DNA of 64,000 nt from Bacteroidia bacterium. GTDB taxonomy: Bacteria; Bacteroidota; Bacteroidia; B-17B0; Aurantibacillaceae. The notes below the pieces were generated by a model that did no database searches, was not told the DNA's origin, and saw only the letters and a list, made by a program, of their open reading frames with translations. How positions within the stretch are numbered: position 1 is the stretch's first letter; the number at the start of each line of letters is the position of its first letter. This document shows, piece by piece, positions 50,946 through 58,698 of this stretch. The translations under genes were made by a program, and so were the position numbers. The stretch lies in the NCBI GenBank assembly GCA_016787445.1, contig JAEUTQ010000024.1, positions 27,173 through 91,172 on the forward strand, read 5' to 3'.

Positions 50946-51749
50946 ATGAGCAAGAACAAAACATCAGGAGGATTTCCTTTAGTAGTTTCAGCATTAGCAA
51001 TTGCTATTTGCATCGGTATCGGCGTTTTCATTTTCACCCAAGTGTTAGGTGCGCCTAGTAACTTTGAAGGTGGCGACCCAATCAAAGGGCATCCGCATAA
51101 CTTATTAGGAACCATGTACAAAGGTGGATTTATCGTACCTATCTTATTAGGGTTTTTATTTACAGTAATCACTTTCGCACTTGAGCGTTTTGTTACTATT
51201 CAAAAAGCAAATGGTAAAGGACAAACTGAAAAATTCGTTGCTAAGATTAAGGAATTAATTTCAAGCCACGATTTTGATGGTGCTATTGCAGCTTGCGATG
51301 CGCAAAAAGGATCATTAGCAAACGTAGTTCGCGAAGGAATTGAAAAATACAAATTCGTAATGAACGACTCTTCAATGGACAAAGAAGCGAAAGTTGCTGC
51401 TATTCAAAAAGCATTAGAAGAAGCTACAGCTTTAGAATTACCAATGTTATCAAAAAACATGGTGGTTATTTCAACCATGGCTTCTATTGGTACATTAGCG
51501 GGTCTTATCGGTACTGTAGTTGGTATGATTCGTGCGTTCGCGGCTTTAGCAAACGCCGGTGCTCCTGATACTGCAGCCTTAGCAACCGGTATCTCTGAAG
51601 CGCTTGTAAACACATTAGTAGGGATCTTAACTTCTGCTTGTGCGATTATTTTCTATAACTTATTTAGTAACCGTATCGATCAGATTACTTACGCAATGGA
51701 CGAAGCAGGATTTACCATCATCGGTGAATTCCAATCAACCGGAAAATAA
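50946..51749 (+). CDS. exbB: MotA/TolQ/ExbB proton channel protein
   Basis: A 267-residue inner-membrane protein. Helices lie at about 11-33, 60-82, 170-193 and 215-240; the fourth helix is more than the three of E. coli ExbB. The family signature GLIGTVVGMIRAF and GISEALVNTLVGI (with the conserved Thr) is intact. It forms, with ExbD, the proton-driven motor that energises TonB. The order exbB-exbD-exbD-tonB is typical for Bacteroidota. A consensus -7 box (50897-50904) stands 41 bases upstream. The next gene begins after 83 bases. Confidence 0.93.
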   Translation: MSKNKTSGGFPLVVSALAIAICIGIGVFIFTQVLGAPSNFEGGDPIKGHPHNLLGTMYKGGFIVPILLGFLFTVITFALERFVTIQKANGKGQTEKFVAKIKELISSHDFDGAIAACDAQKGSLANVVREGIEKYKFVMNDSSMDKEAKVAAIQKALEEATALELPMLSKNMVVISTMASIGTLAGLIGTVVGMIRAFAALANAGAPDTAALATGISEALVNTLVGILTSACAIIFYNLFSNRIDQITYAMDEAGFTIIGEFQSTGK

Positions 51750-51832
51750 TTCACATTCCCTTTAAAATATTTTTTTAAGGGGTTTATGGAATTTTAAATA
51801 AGTATTCATCTAAATATTAAAACACTAAGAAA

Positions 51833-52513
51833 ATGTCAAAAAAACCATCAAAAGGCGGCGCTCCAAGCTTAGATATGACACCCATGGTGGACTTAGCTTT
51901 CCTGCTCGTTACCTTTTTTATGTTGACAGCTTCTTTTCGTATGGCCGAACCGGTAACGGTTGATCCACCTTCTTCAATTGGTCAGGTAACACTACCAGAT
52001 AACCACATTATGGTTACTATTGATGATAAAGGCCGTTTGTTTTTTGGAATTAGTAATTCAACAGCTAAAATGGCGGCACTTCGCCAAATGAGTGATAAAT
52101 ACGGAGTAAAATTTACTGAAGAACAAATTAAAAAATTCAGTGGTTTACCAAGTATTGGAGTTGATTTGAAAGATTTACCAAGATACATTGATGCCAGCGA
52201 AAATGAACGTACTAGCTTTCAACCACAAAAAGGTATCCCTAACGATACTTTAAAAAATCCACAATTAAAGGATTGGATTTCATTTGCAGGAAAAGAAGCA
52301 GTAATGGCTTACAATGCAGCAAAAGAACAAGCTGAAGCAGCTGGTTCAGATTTTAAAGCAGAGAAGCCACGCTATGCAATTAAATGTGATGGCAAAACCA
52401 AATACATTTTGGTGAAAGATGCTATCAAAACTTTTACGGATTTAAAAATTTATCAGTTTAACTTAATTACATCTTTAGAAGGTGGCGGAACGGTTACCAA
52501 TCCACAACCTTAA
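51833..52513 (+). CDS. exbD: ExbD/TolR biopolymer transporter (first copy)
   Basis: A 226-residue protein with one N-terminal membrane helix. The proton-carrying residue is D20, in DMTPMVDLAFLLVTFFML. The periplasmic part is larger than in E. coli ExbD (141 residues) and includes an inserted region (about 90-150) between the conserved strands. The C-terminal segment FKAEKPRYAIKCDGKTKYILVKDAIKTFTD is the usual substrate-interaction fold. It is the first of two tandem exbD genes, 23 bases before the second. Confidence 0.9.
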   Translation: MSKKPSKGGAPSLDMTPMVDLAFLLVTFFMLTASFRMAEPVTVDPPSSIGQVTLPDNHIMVTIDDKGRLFFGISNSTAKMAALRQMSDKYGVKFTEEQIKKFSGLPSIGVDLKDLPRYIDASENERTSFQPQKGIPNDTLKNPQLKDWISFAGKEAVMAYNAAKEQAEAAGSDFKAEKPRYAIKCDGKTKYILVKDAIKTFTDLKIYQFNLITSLEGGGTVTNPQP

Positions 52514-52536
52514 AGAGTAAATAAAAACATTAACAC

Positions 52537-53178
52537 ATGGCAGAAATTGCAGAAGATGGCGGCGGTGGCCACGGCAAAGGTGGCAAGAAAAGAGCCAAGA
52601 AGCAGTCGACGAAAATCGATATGACTCCCATGGTAGACTTAGCGTTCTTGTTATTAACGTTCTTCGTATTAACATCAACGTTCAGTAAACCAAAATCGAT
52701 GGAGTTAACTTTCCCTGCTCCGCCTGAAAACATTCAAGACCAACCTCCGATTAAAAACGGTATTACAATGCTCTTAACTAAAGACGACCGTATTTTTTAT
52801 TACGAAGGTGAATTTCGCGCAGAGGCTGATGATAAAGGCCCTAAAACCGAACTGAAAGAATTAACTTTTTCTCAAGGTGAAGGTGGCTTGCACAAATACC
52901 TCGGCGAAAAAAACAAATGGCTTCACGATCAAGTAAAGGAATTGGATAAAAAATTAGAAGCAAAACAAATGGCTGACACCACTTACAAAAGATTGGTAAA
53001 ACAAGCCAAAGCTGATAAAACAACTCCAACATTCCTTATTAAAACAGATGACAAAGCAACGTATAAAAACGTTATCGATTTAATTGATGAGTTAAACATC
53101 AATATCGTTGGTAAGTATGTTGTAGTTGATATCATGAAGTCGGAGTTGGATATGATTAACGAAAAAACAGGAGGTTAA
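52537..53178 (+). CDS. exbD: ExbD/TolR biopolymer transporter (second copy)
   Basis: A 213-residue paralogue of the preceding ExbD. A Gly-, His- and Lys-rich cytoplasmic head of 27 residues (GGGGHGKGGKKRAKKQ) precedes IDMTPMVDLAFLLLTFFVL, where D34 is the proton-carrying residue. The periplasmic part has an insert with charged helices (KWLHDQVKELDKKLEAKQ) and a conserved end (FLIKTDDKATYKNVIDLIDELN). The two ExbD copies differ enough to take distinct places in the motor. It is followed after one base by tonB. Confidence 0.9.
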   Translation: MAEIAEDGGGGHGKGGKKRAKKQSTKIDMTPMVDLAFLLLTFFVLTSTFSKPKSMELTFPAPPENIQDQPPIKNGITMLLTKDDRIFYYEGEFRAEADDKGPKTELKELTFSQGEGGLHKYLGEKNKWLHDQVKELDKKLEAKQMADTTYKRLVKQAKADKTTPTFLIKTDDKATYKNVIDLIDELNINIVGKYVVVDIMKSELDMINEKTGG

Positions 53179-53179
53179 G

Positions 53180-53977
53180 ATGCTACAGAATTGGAATGAC
53201 CTTACACTGGATGCCCGTAACGAATTGGTTTTTGAAGGCAGAAATCAAAACTACGGCGCCTACGAACTGCGCAAACATTACAATAAGCGCGTTACCATGA
53301 TTATTGGTGGCATGATTGCTTTCAGTATTGCTTTGTTTGGTTTAAAATTATTTATCGATAACAAACCTGAAGAAGTGGAGAAGCCAATCGACATGAGTAA
53401 TATCGTTGTTGATTTAACACCACCTCCACCACAGGAAGAACAACCACCACCACCACCACCACCGCCACCACCACCAATGGTTGAGATGGTAAAATTCGTG
53501 CCTCCGGTAATTAAAGACGACGCGGTGGAGGAAGAACCTCAAAAACTACAAGAAGACGTTAAAGAAACTAACGTTGGTACAAAAGACCAAGAAGGTGAAA
53601 AAGATTTACCTGTGGTTCCTGTTGAAGAAACAGGTCCGGGTGAAGCTGCTGCTCCGGAAATCTTTACCGTAGTAGAAGAAATGCCTGAGTTCCCTGGTGG
53701 AGCTATGGAGATGATGAAATATATCCAAAAGAATATTCAGTATCCAGCCATGGCACGCGAAGCCGGTATCAGTGGTAAATGTTTCTTGAAGTTCGTTGTA
53801 AACGGAGATGGTAACATTAGTGACGTGCAAATTTTAAAAGGTGTTGCGGGTTGTCCTGATTGTGATAAAGAAGCAATGCGCGTTGTAAAATCAATGCCAA
53901 AATGGAAAGCGGGTAAACAAAACGGACGTGCAGTACCGGTTTACTTTAACTTACCAATCAACTTTACAATTAAATAG
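53180..53977 (+). CDS. tonB: TonB energy transducer
   Basis: A 265-residue protein. A cytoplasmic segment (about 1-38) precedes the membrane helix (MIIGGMIAFSIALFGLKLFI). A rigid Pro/Glu stretch follows (VVDLTPPPPQEEQ, then a run of prolines), then an acidic linker. The TonB C-terminal domain starts near 160 (EMPEFPGGAMEMMKYIQKNIQYP) and includes GISGKCFLKFVVNGDGNISDVQI and PKWKAGKQNGRAVPVYFNLPI. It passes the motor's energy to outer-membrane receptors. The stretch GCPDCDKE has a CxxC not found in E. coli TonB. A strong terminator follows. Confidence 0.94.
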   Translation: MLQNWNDLTLDARNELVFEGRNQNYGAYELRKHYNKRVTMIIGGMIAFSIALFGLKLFIDNKPEEVEKPIDMSNIVVDLTPPPPQEEQPPPPPPPPPPPMVEMVKFVPPVIKDDAVEEEPQKLQEDVKETNVGTKDQEGEKDLPVVPVEETGPGEAAAPEIFTVVEEMPEFPGGAMEMMKYIQKNIQYPAMAREAGISGKCFLKFVVNGDGNISDVQILKGVAGCPDCDKEAMRVVKSMPKWKAGKQNGRAVPVYFNLPINFTIK

Positions 53978-53992
53978 TTTTATTCTTAATTT

Positions 53993-54025
53993 AAAAAAGC
54001 CCGGACTAATTGTTCGGGCTTTTTT
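53993..54025 (+). terminator. Rho-independent terminator after tonB
   Basis: A 14-bp stem (AAAAAAGCCCGGAC / GTTCGGGCTTTTTT, one G-T pair) with a short loop and a T-tail, 15 bases after the tonB stop. Confidence 0.88.
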
Positions 54026-54094
54026 GTTTTTACAATATTGACAATTATTAACGGAACATATTCAGTGTAATATTTAACTTAGCATTTATGAAAT

Positions 54095-54141
54095 AACCAT
54101 GTTTCCTTATACATAAACATTAAATTAAAAAAAACATGGTT
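54095..54141. promoter_or_regulatory. Perfect 10-bp inverted repeat
   Basis: AACCATGTTT (54095-54104) and AAACATGGTT (54132-54141) are perfect inverted copies separated by 27 AT-rich bases, and a near-palindrome GTCATGTGAC follows at once. They stand 37 bases before the start of the small membrane protein gene. The rest of the 200-base gap (53978-54177) holds only the tonB terminator. A regulator site is likely but unproved. Confidence 0.4.
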
Positions 54142-54177
54142 GTGTCATGTGACCCTTTTTAAAACAAATATTTACAC

Positions 54178-54387
54178 ATGAAAAACTTGAATCAGTCTAT
54201 TTCTCTTTGGTTTAGTATCATCATGGTTTTACTGGTGGTAGCAGGAGCGTTTGCTTTTATTTTTACCGATTTCATGATTGATAGAGTAAGCGGTGGCCGA
54301 AGATTTATGATGATTGTTGTTTTTTGCGCTTACGGTGTATTCAGGGGTATGCGTGTTTATCAGCAATTAAAAAATCGTGAAGAATAA
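54178..54387 (+). CDS. Small two-helix membrane protein
   Basis: A 69-residue protein. Helix 1 (SLWFSIIMVLLVVAGAFAFIFTDFMI) and helix 2 (RRFMMIVVFCAYGVFRGMRVYQQL) are separated by a short basic loop (DRVSGGRR). I recognise no family. It overlaps the PstS-like gene by 11 bases, so the two are translationally coupled, and in similar Bacteroidota clusters a small membrane protein occupies this place. The ATG at 54178 is preceded by an AT-rich stretch with no Shine-Dalgarno. Confidence 0.7.
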   Translation: MKNLNQSISLWFSIIMVLLVVAGAFAFIFTDFMIDRVSGGRRFMMIVVFCAYGVFRGMRVYQQLKNREE

Positions 54388-55318
54388 TTTTTTAAATAGT
54401 TTATTCGTTGTATTTGCACTTGCTTTTACTGCTTGTGATAATTATTACAAAAATGATTATCAAGACAACTCTCCTACTTCAGGTCAGTTAAAAGTATTTC
54501 ATGAGGAAGGGCTTAATCTACACGTAAAAAATCAGCTTTACACATTTGGTGTACAATATCCAGGTAGTAAATGCGAAAGTATTGTTGCATTTGAAAACGA
54601 ATGCATAAAAGCATTATACGATGATTCCTGCAAAGCAATTATGATTAATCGTCTTTTGAGTGAAAACGAAAAAAAATTATTTGGGCAAAAACAATTGAAT
54701 CCGCGTTTTTCGGCCATGGCAAAAACAGGTGTTGCACTCATTGTCAATTCGCAAACAAAAATTAAAACCTTAAGCACTGAACAGATAAAGAAATTATTAA
54801 GTGATGAATTAATTGTAAAAGATTCTGCCGGAACTGAAATTAAACTCATAGCTATTACCGATAACAAACAATCATCTGTTTCGTTGTATCTCAAGGACAG
54901 TTTGCTTGCGCAAAAACCCTTTGGAAAAAACTGTTTTGCAGTTAAGAGTAGTTTAGAATTAATTGAAAAAATCGCCAATACACCTAATGCCATTGGGTTT
55001 TTAGATTTCGCATGGTTAAGTGATAAAGACGATGAGCTTTATAAAAAATATCAGAATAAAATTCATTTCATTTCGGTTGGTAAAGACAATACTGTTTATT
55101 TCGAGCCGAATCAAAGTTCATTTAAAACCGGAGAGTATCCCTTCACTCGCACGATTTATTTTATCCGAAGATCCGAAGATTTTACACTTTCTCAAGGCTT
55201 AGAAACGTTTATGGCCGGACCAAAAGGACAAATGACTTTTTTAAAACAAGGTTTATTACCGGCACGTCAACAAGAACGCGTTATTGAAATAAACATGGCC
55301 CCACTCAACGCCGAATAA
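54377..55318 (+). CDS. PstS-like substrate-binding lipoprotein
   Basis: A 313-residue lipoprotein starting with GTG (54377), since no ATG precedes the signal peptide MKNNFLNSLFVVFALAFTAC (lipid at Cys20). The rest resembles phosphate-binding proteins of ABC systems (PBP-like domain): AMAKTGVALIVNSQTKIKTLSTEQIKKLLSDE, LSLYLKDSLLAQ-like segments and AIGFLDFAWLS, then LPARQQERVIEI. No permease or ATPase genes adjoin, so classical phosphate uptake is unlikely; family members in Bacteroidota sit next to TonB and TPR genes. It overlaps the small membrane protein gene by 11 bases and is followed by the TonB-C gene after 2 bases. Confidence 0.8.
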   Translation: MKNNFLNSLFVVFALAFTACDNYYKNDYQDNSPTSGQLKVFHEEGLNLHVKNQLYTFGVQYPGSKCESIVAFENECIKALYDDSCKAIMINRLLSENEKKLFGQKQLNPRFSAMAKTGVALIVNSQTKIKTLSTEQIKKLLSDELIVKDSAGTEIKLIAITDNKQSSVSLYLKDSLLAQKPFGKNCFAVKSSLELIEKIANTPNAIGFLDFAWLSDKDDELYKKYQNKIHFISVGKDNTVYFEPNQSSFKTGEYPFTRTIYFIRRSEDFTLSQGLETFMAGPKGQMTFLKQGLLPARQQERVIEINMAPLNAE

Positions 55319-55320
55319 TC

Positions 55321-55713
55321 ATGAAAAAAACAATAATCCTGTTCTTGTTTGCGTTATCATTCAAAGCTTTCCCGCAAGCTGATGAAGCCATCAAAAACCC
55401 TGATGTAATGCCTGAATATCCCGGAGGCTCTCAGGAAATGATGAAGTTTATTTCCTCACATCTCAAAACCGACAGTCTGAAAACCGATAAAACTGCAAGT
55501 CCTGGTGGATGTAAAAGCTTAGTAGAATTTACAGTGGATAAGGCGGGTAAAGTGGGGCAAGTCTTTATTGTGAGAAGTTGTGTGGGTTGCGCGGAATGCG
55601 ATGCCTTGGCGGTAAGGGCTATAGAAAAAATGCCTCTATGGAAGCCGGGTTTAAAGGATGGTAAGCCCGTTTCGGTAAAATTGGGGCTACCTGTGTTTTT
55701 CACCCTCAAATAA
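55321..55713 (+). CDS. Secreted stand-alone TonB C-terminal domain protein
   Basis: A 130-residue protein with a cleavable signal peptide (MKKTIILFLFALSFKAFPQ) and only a TonB-like C-terminal domain. It mirrors the end of the tonB product at 53180-53977: VMPEYPGGSQEMMKFISS versus EMPEFPGGAMEMMKYIQK, and IEKMPLWKPGLKDGKPVSV versus VKSMPKWKAGKQNGRAVPV, including the paired Cys motif CVGCAECD versus VAGCPDCD. It has no membrane anchor and no Pro-rich linker, so it cannot transduce energy alone; a periplasmic partner or inhibitor role is conceivable. It lies 2 bases after the PstS-like gene. Confidence 0.85.
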   Translation: MKKTIILFLFALSFKAFPQADEAIKNPDVMPEYPGGSQEMMKFISSHLKTDSLKTDKTASPGGCKSLVEFTVDKAGKVGQVFIVRSCVGCAECDALAVRAIEKMPLWKPGLKDGKPVSVKLGLPVFFTLK

Positions 55714-55762
55714 TCCTTAAAAAATGCAAAAAAAGACCGGTATTTAGGCTTTGGCACCAAAC

Positions 55763-55791
55763 TTGAGTATCTGATAATTATATTAAATTTG
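55763..55791 (+). promoter_or_regulatory. Promoter of the TPR gene at 55806
   Basis: TTG (55763-55765), 18 bases, then TAAATTTG (55784-55791) match the Bacteroidota promoter. The ATG is only 14 bases behind the -7 box, so the leader would be very short. It gives the TPR gene its own start despite the preceding co-directional genes. Confidence 0.65.
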
Positions 55792-55805
55792 AACTCTATA
55801 TAACA

Positions 55806-57503
55806 ATGAATATGAAGACCCGATTAACTTTAGTTGCTCTTGGTTTAAGTGTTTTTACTTACGCTCAAACCTTACAGGATGCAATCATCAAAACCCAAAA
55901 CGAAAATTACGCGGCAGCCGGATCTGATTTCGCTACTATAGTTAGTAAAGAACCTAGCAAAGGCGAGAATTATTTTTATTACGGCGAAAACTTTTTCGGC
56001 AATAATGATTTGGAAGGCGCTAACGCCCAATACCAAAAAGGAACTGAACTAAACGCTACATATCCGTTAAACTATGTTGGTTTAGGAAAAGTATTATTGT
56101 ATAAAGGAAAAGAAGCCGACGCTAAAGCCATGTTTTACAAAGCCGCCACTTTAGGTGCAAATAAAAACACCGAAGTGATGCGTAAAACTGCGGAAGCCTA
56201 CATCAATGCGGAAAATAAAAACTTAGATGAAGCCATTAAATTATTAAATGAAGCCATTAAACTGGATGCAAAGAATCCTGAGAACTATATTTTGATGGGT
56301 GATGCTTTATTGGAAAAAAATCCAACTGATGGAAGTGCGCCAATTAAAAATTATCAGAAAGCTTCTGAGTTAAACCCGAAATCTACCAAAGGTATTTTAC
56401 GTGAAGGTAAATTATACCAACGCGGGCGTAACTACCAATTGGCTATTGATTATTACAAAAAAGCATTAGGTATTGATGCAACTTTCGCGCCTGCTTACCG
56501 CGAATTAGCGGAAGTGTACATGATGGCAGGACGTAATAAAGACGCGATTGAATACTGGAAAAAATATTTAGAATTAAACAACAGCAATGACGCACGCTAC
56601 CGTTACTTCACTGCACTGTATAACAACAAACAATACGCAGAAGCCATTGCAGAAGGAGAAAGCTTAATGAGGGCCGGTTACAGTAATTTGTACATTCCTC
56701 GCTTAATGGGTTATGCTTATTACGAAATGGGGAATAAAACCGACACCATGGCTTATGTAAAAGGATTAGACGCTATGACTAAGTTTTTCGACTTATCATC
56801 GAAAGAATCAAACTTCAAATATTTACCTACCGATTATAAATACAAAGGGATGTTACTTTCTAAGAACGGCAAAGACTCTTTAGGTGTAGTGGAAATGGAA
56901 AAAGCGATTGCGATGGATGCAACGGGCAACTGCGAATTATGGGCTGAGGTTGGACGTATTTGGTCGAAAGCAAAAAACTATAATAAATCTATTGCGGCGT
57001 GGGAAAAACGTGCAGGTTGTACGAAAGCAATTAACGGACAAGATAATTTTGAATTTGGAAGAACGTGTTACTTTGCGGGTGGAGCAAAATTACGTGAAGC
57101 TGCAAACATTAAAGATGCAAAAGCAAAAACAGCGAAAGAAGCCGAAGCAACACCATACTTTGTGAAAGCTGATACTTGTTTTTCCGCTTTAATTCGCAGC
57201 AATGCAACTTTCCCTGCAGGTTACTTCTGGAAAGGTCGTGTTGAGACTTACTTAGATCCAAATAACGCACAATGGCTAGCAAAACCATTATTTGAAAAGG
57301 CTTTAGAATTAACTAAGCCAAATGAAAAAACAGGAAGCTATAAATCAAATGTTATTGAAGCATTGGAGTATTTAGGTTATTATCATTTAACTCAAAATGC
57401 GAATAAACCAAATCCTGAATCAGATAAATATTTTAACGAACTTAAAACTATTGATCCGAATAACGTAAAAGCTAAAAATTATTTTACGCCTCCAAAAAAG
57501 TAA
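55806..57503 (+). CDS. Periplasmic TPR protein
   Basis: A 565-residue protein with a signal peptide (MKTRLTLVALGLSVFTYAQ; an ATG two codons earlier is the nominal start). At least ten TPR units are visible: PSKGENYFYYGENFFGNNDLEGANAQYQKG, NYVGLGKVLLYKGKEADAKAMFYKA, TKGILREGKLYQRGRNYQLAIDYYKKAL, FAPAYRELAEVYMMAGRNKDAIEYWKKYL and similar up to the C terminus (YLGYYHLTQNANKPNPESDKYFNELK). It is scaffold-like and probably periplasmic. It follows the ExbB/D/TonB, PstS-like and TonB-C genes, as in several Bacteroidota genomes. A strong promoter (55763-55791) lies before it and a strong terminator after it. The partner is unknown. Confidence 0.85.
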   Translation: MNMKTRLTLVALGLSVFTYAQTLQDAIIKTQNENYAAAGSDFATIVSKEPSKGENYFYYGENFFGNNDLEGANAQYQKGTELNATYPLNYVGLGKVLLYKGKEADAKAMFYKAATLGANKNTEVMRKTAEAYINAENKNLDEAIKLLNEAIKLDAKNPENYILMGDALLEKNPTDGSAPIKNYQKASELNPKSTKGILREGKLYQRGRNYQLAIDYYKKALGIDATFAPAYRELAEVYMMAGRNKDAIEYWKKYLELNNSNDARYRYFTALYNNKQYAEAIAEGESLMRAGYSNLYIPRLMGYAYYEMGNKTDTMAYVKGLDAMTKFFDLSSKESNFKYLPTDYKYKGMLLSKNGKDSLGVVEMEKAIAMDATGNCELWAEVGRIWSKAKNYNKSIAAWEKRAGCTKAINGQDNFEFGRTCYFAGGAKLREAANIKDAKAKTAKEAEATPYFVKADTCFSALIRSNATFPAGYFWKGRVETYLDPNNAQWLAKPLFEKALELTKPNEKTGSYKSNVIEALEYLGYYHLTQNANKPNPESDKYFNELKTIDPNNVKAKNYFTPPKK

Positions 57504-57520
57504 CTAACTCTAACTTGTTT

Positions 57521-57559
57521 AAAGCCCTGTCTTTTTCCAAACTGAAAAGACAGGGCTTT
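57521..57559 (+). terminator. Rho-independent terminator after the TPR gene
   Basis: A stem of 15 bp (AAAGCCCTGTCTTTT / AAAAGACAGGGCTTT) with a 9-base loop and TTTTATAT tail, 18 bases after the stop codon. Confidence 0.9.
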
Positions 57560-57577
57560 TTTATATCTTAGCATTTC

Positions 57578-58651
57578 ATGATTACTAAAAATCGTATTTA
57601 CGGTTTAGACTTAATGCGCTCACTCGCCATGTTGTGTGTTATAATTACACACAGTGGCTATGGGTCACTTTTCGGTACACGTTATGGAATTGTAGCGGTA
57701 GAATCTTTTTTTGTTGTCAGTGGCTTTTTAATTGGCGGGATTTTGCTTCGTGATTTCAAAGACCAAGCCGATATTAGTAGTGTAACTCATTTTTGGAAAA
57801 AAAGATGGTTTAGAACACTACCTCTCTATTATGTTGTTCTTTTACTAAAGTTTATTTTAATCGACCCTAGCATTGGATGGAACATATTGTACTATTTTAC
57901 CTTTTTACAAAGTAATTTTTACGGGATTGATTATTTAAATGTTAGCTGGACATTGGTGGTTGAAGAATGGTTTTACTTATTAATGCCGTTGTTCTTTCTC
58001 ATTTTTTTCAGAAAAGGTATAAAGCCAAAAAACTTTTATATTCTTTTAGCTTCGTTTATCATTGCCGACAACTTGTTACGCTATTTCTGGGTTCTAAAAA
58101 CCAATTATCCTTATGGCGCCATGGTAGGTAACTTTGTTTTCAGAATGGATTCCAATTTAATTGGAGTTGGATTAGCAGGCATACGCATGTTTCATCCTGA
58201 AATCTTCAAAAAAATGTCGCATGTTAAATATTTTATTTTAGGATTTTCTGCTTTAATAATCGCGTTTATACTTTTTAGCATAGACGGAGGTGGCACTTCC
58301 GACGTTAACATACAAGCTGTTTGGGTTAGAAGCTTTTGGTTTTCGATTGTAAGCCTTTTGGTTGCTGTAATAATTCCATTCTTCTATCTTGCTCCGATTT
58401 TTGCACCAAAAGAAGGTAAACAACCATTTAGATGGGTTATTACATGGATAAGTTTACTTTCGTATCCTATATACCTTATACATGTTGAAATGTATCGTTT
58501 TTTAAACAGTACATTTCCTGTTTTCGGCGAAATTCATCCCGCACTTAAATTCGTGAGTCAAAACGCCATTGTGGTGGCTTTTGCCTTACTTCTTTATTTT
58601 TTCGTTGACAAACCCGTACTTGATTACCGATCAAAAATGGTAAAAAAATAA
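57578..58651 (+). CDS. Acyltransferase family 3 membrane enzyme
   Basis: A 357-residue integral membrane protein with about ten helices. The family's N-terminal motif is present: RIYGLDLMRSLAMLCVIITHSG with H25, then FFVVSGFLIGGILLRDF, and KKRWFRTLPLYYVVLLL. The WTLVVEEWFYLLMPLFFL stretch is the second landmark. Members O-acylate sugars, lipids or peptides at the membrane, as in OatA-like peptidoglycan or LPS modification; the acceptor cannot be told here. The gene follows a terminator, starts with ATG 57578 and ends inside the stem of the next terminator. Confidence 0.9.
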   Translation: MITKNRIYGLDLMRSLAMLCVIITHSGYGSLFGTRYGIVAVESFFVVSGFLIGGILLRDFKDQADISSVTHFWKKRWFRTLPLYYVVLLLKFILIDPSIGWNILYYFTFLQSNFYGIDYLNVSWTLVVEEWFYLLMPLFFLIFFRKGIKPKNFYILLASFIIADNLLRYFWVLKTNYPYGAMVGNFVFRMDSNLIGVGLAGIRMFHPEIFKKMSHVKYFILGFSALIIAFILFSIDGGGTSDVNIQAVWVRSFWFSIVSLLVAVIIPFFYLAPIFAPKEGKQPFRWVITWISLLSYPIYLIHVEMYRFLNSTFPVFGEIHPALKFVSQNAIVVAFALLLYFFVDKPVLDYRSKMVKK

Positions 58652-58680
58652 AATCCCATTGATTACTCAATGGGATTTTA
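58649..58680. terminator. Bidirectional terminator between acyltransferase and M1 peptidase genes
   Basis: A perfect 14-bp stem (TAAAATCCCATTGA / TCAATGGGATTTTA) with a 4-base loop (TTAC). Its first bases are the TAA stop of the acyltransferase. The convergent M1 peptidase gene ends at 58699 on the other strand. A/T-rich tails exist on both sides. Confidence 0.88.
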
Positions 58681-58698
58681 AATTAAGAAACTAATTTT

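Noticed and set aside
54377..55318. Part of a phosphate ABC transporter
   Set aside because: No PstC, PstA or PstB gene is adjacent and the neighbours belong to a TonB/TPR module.
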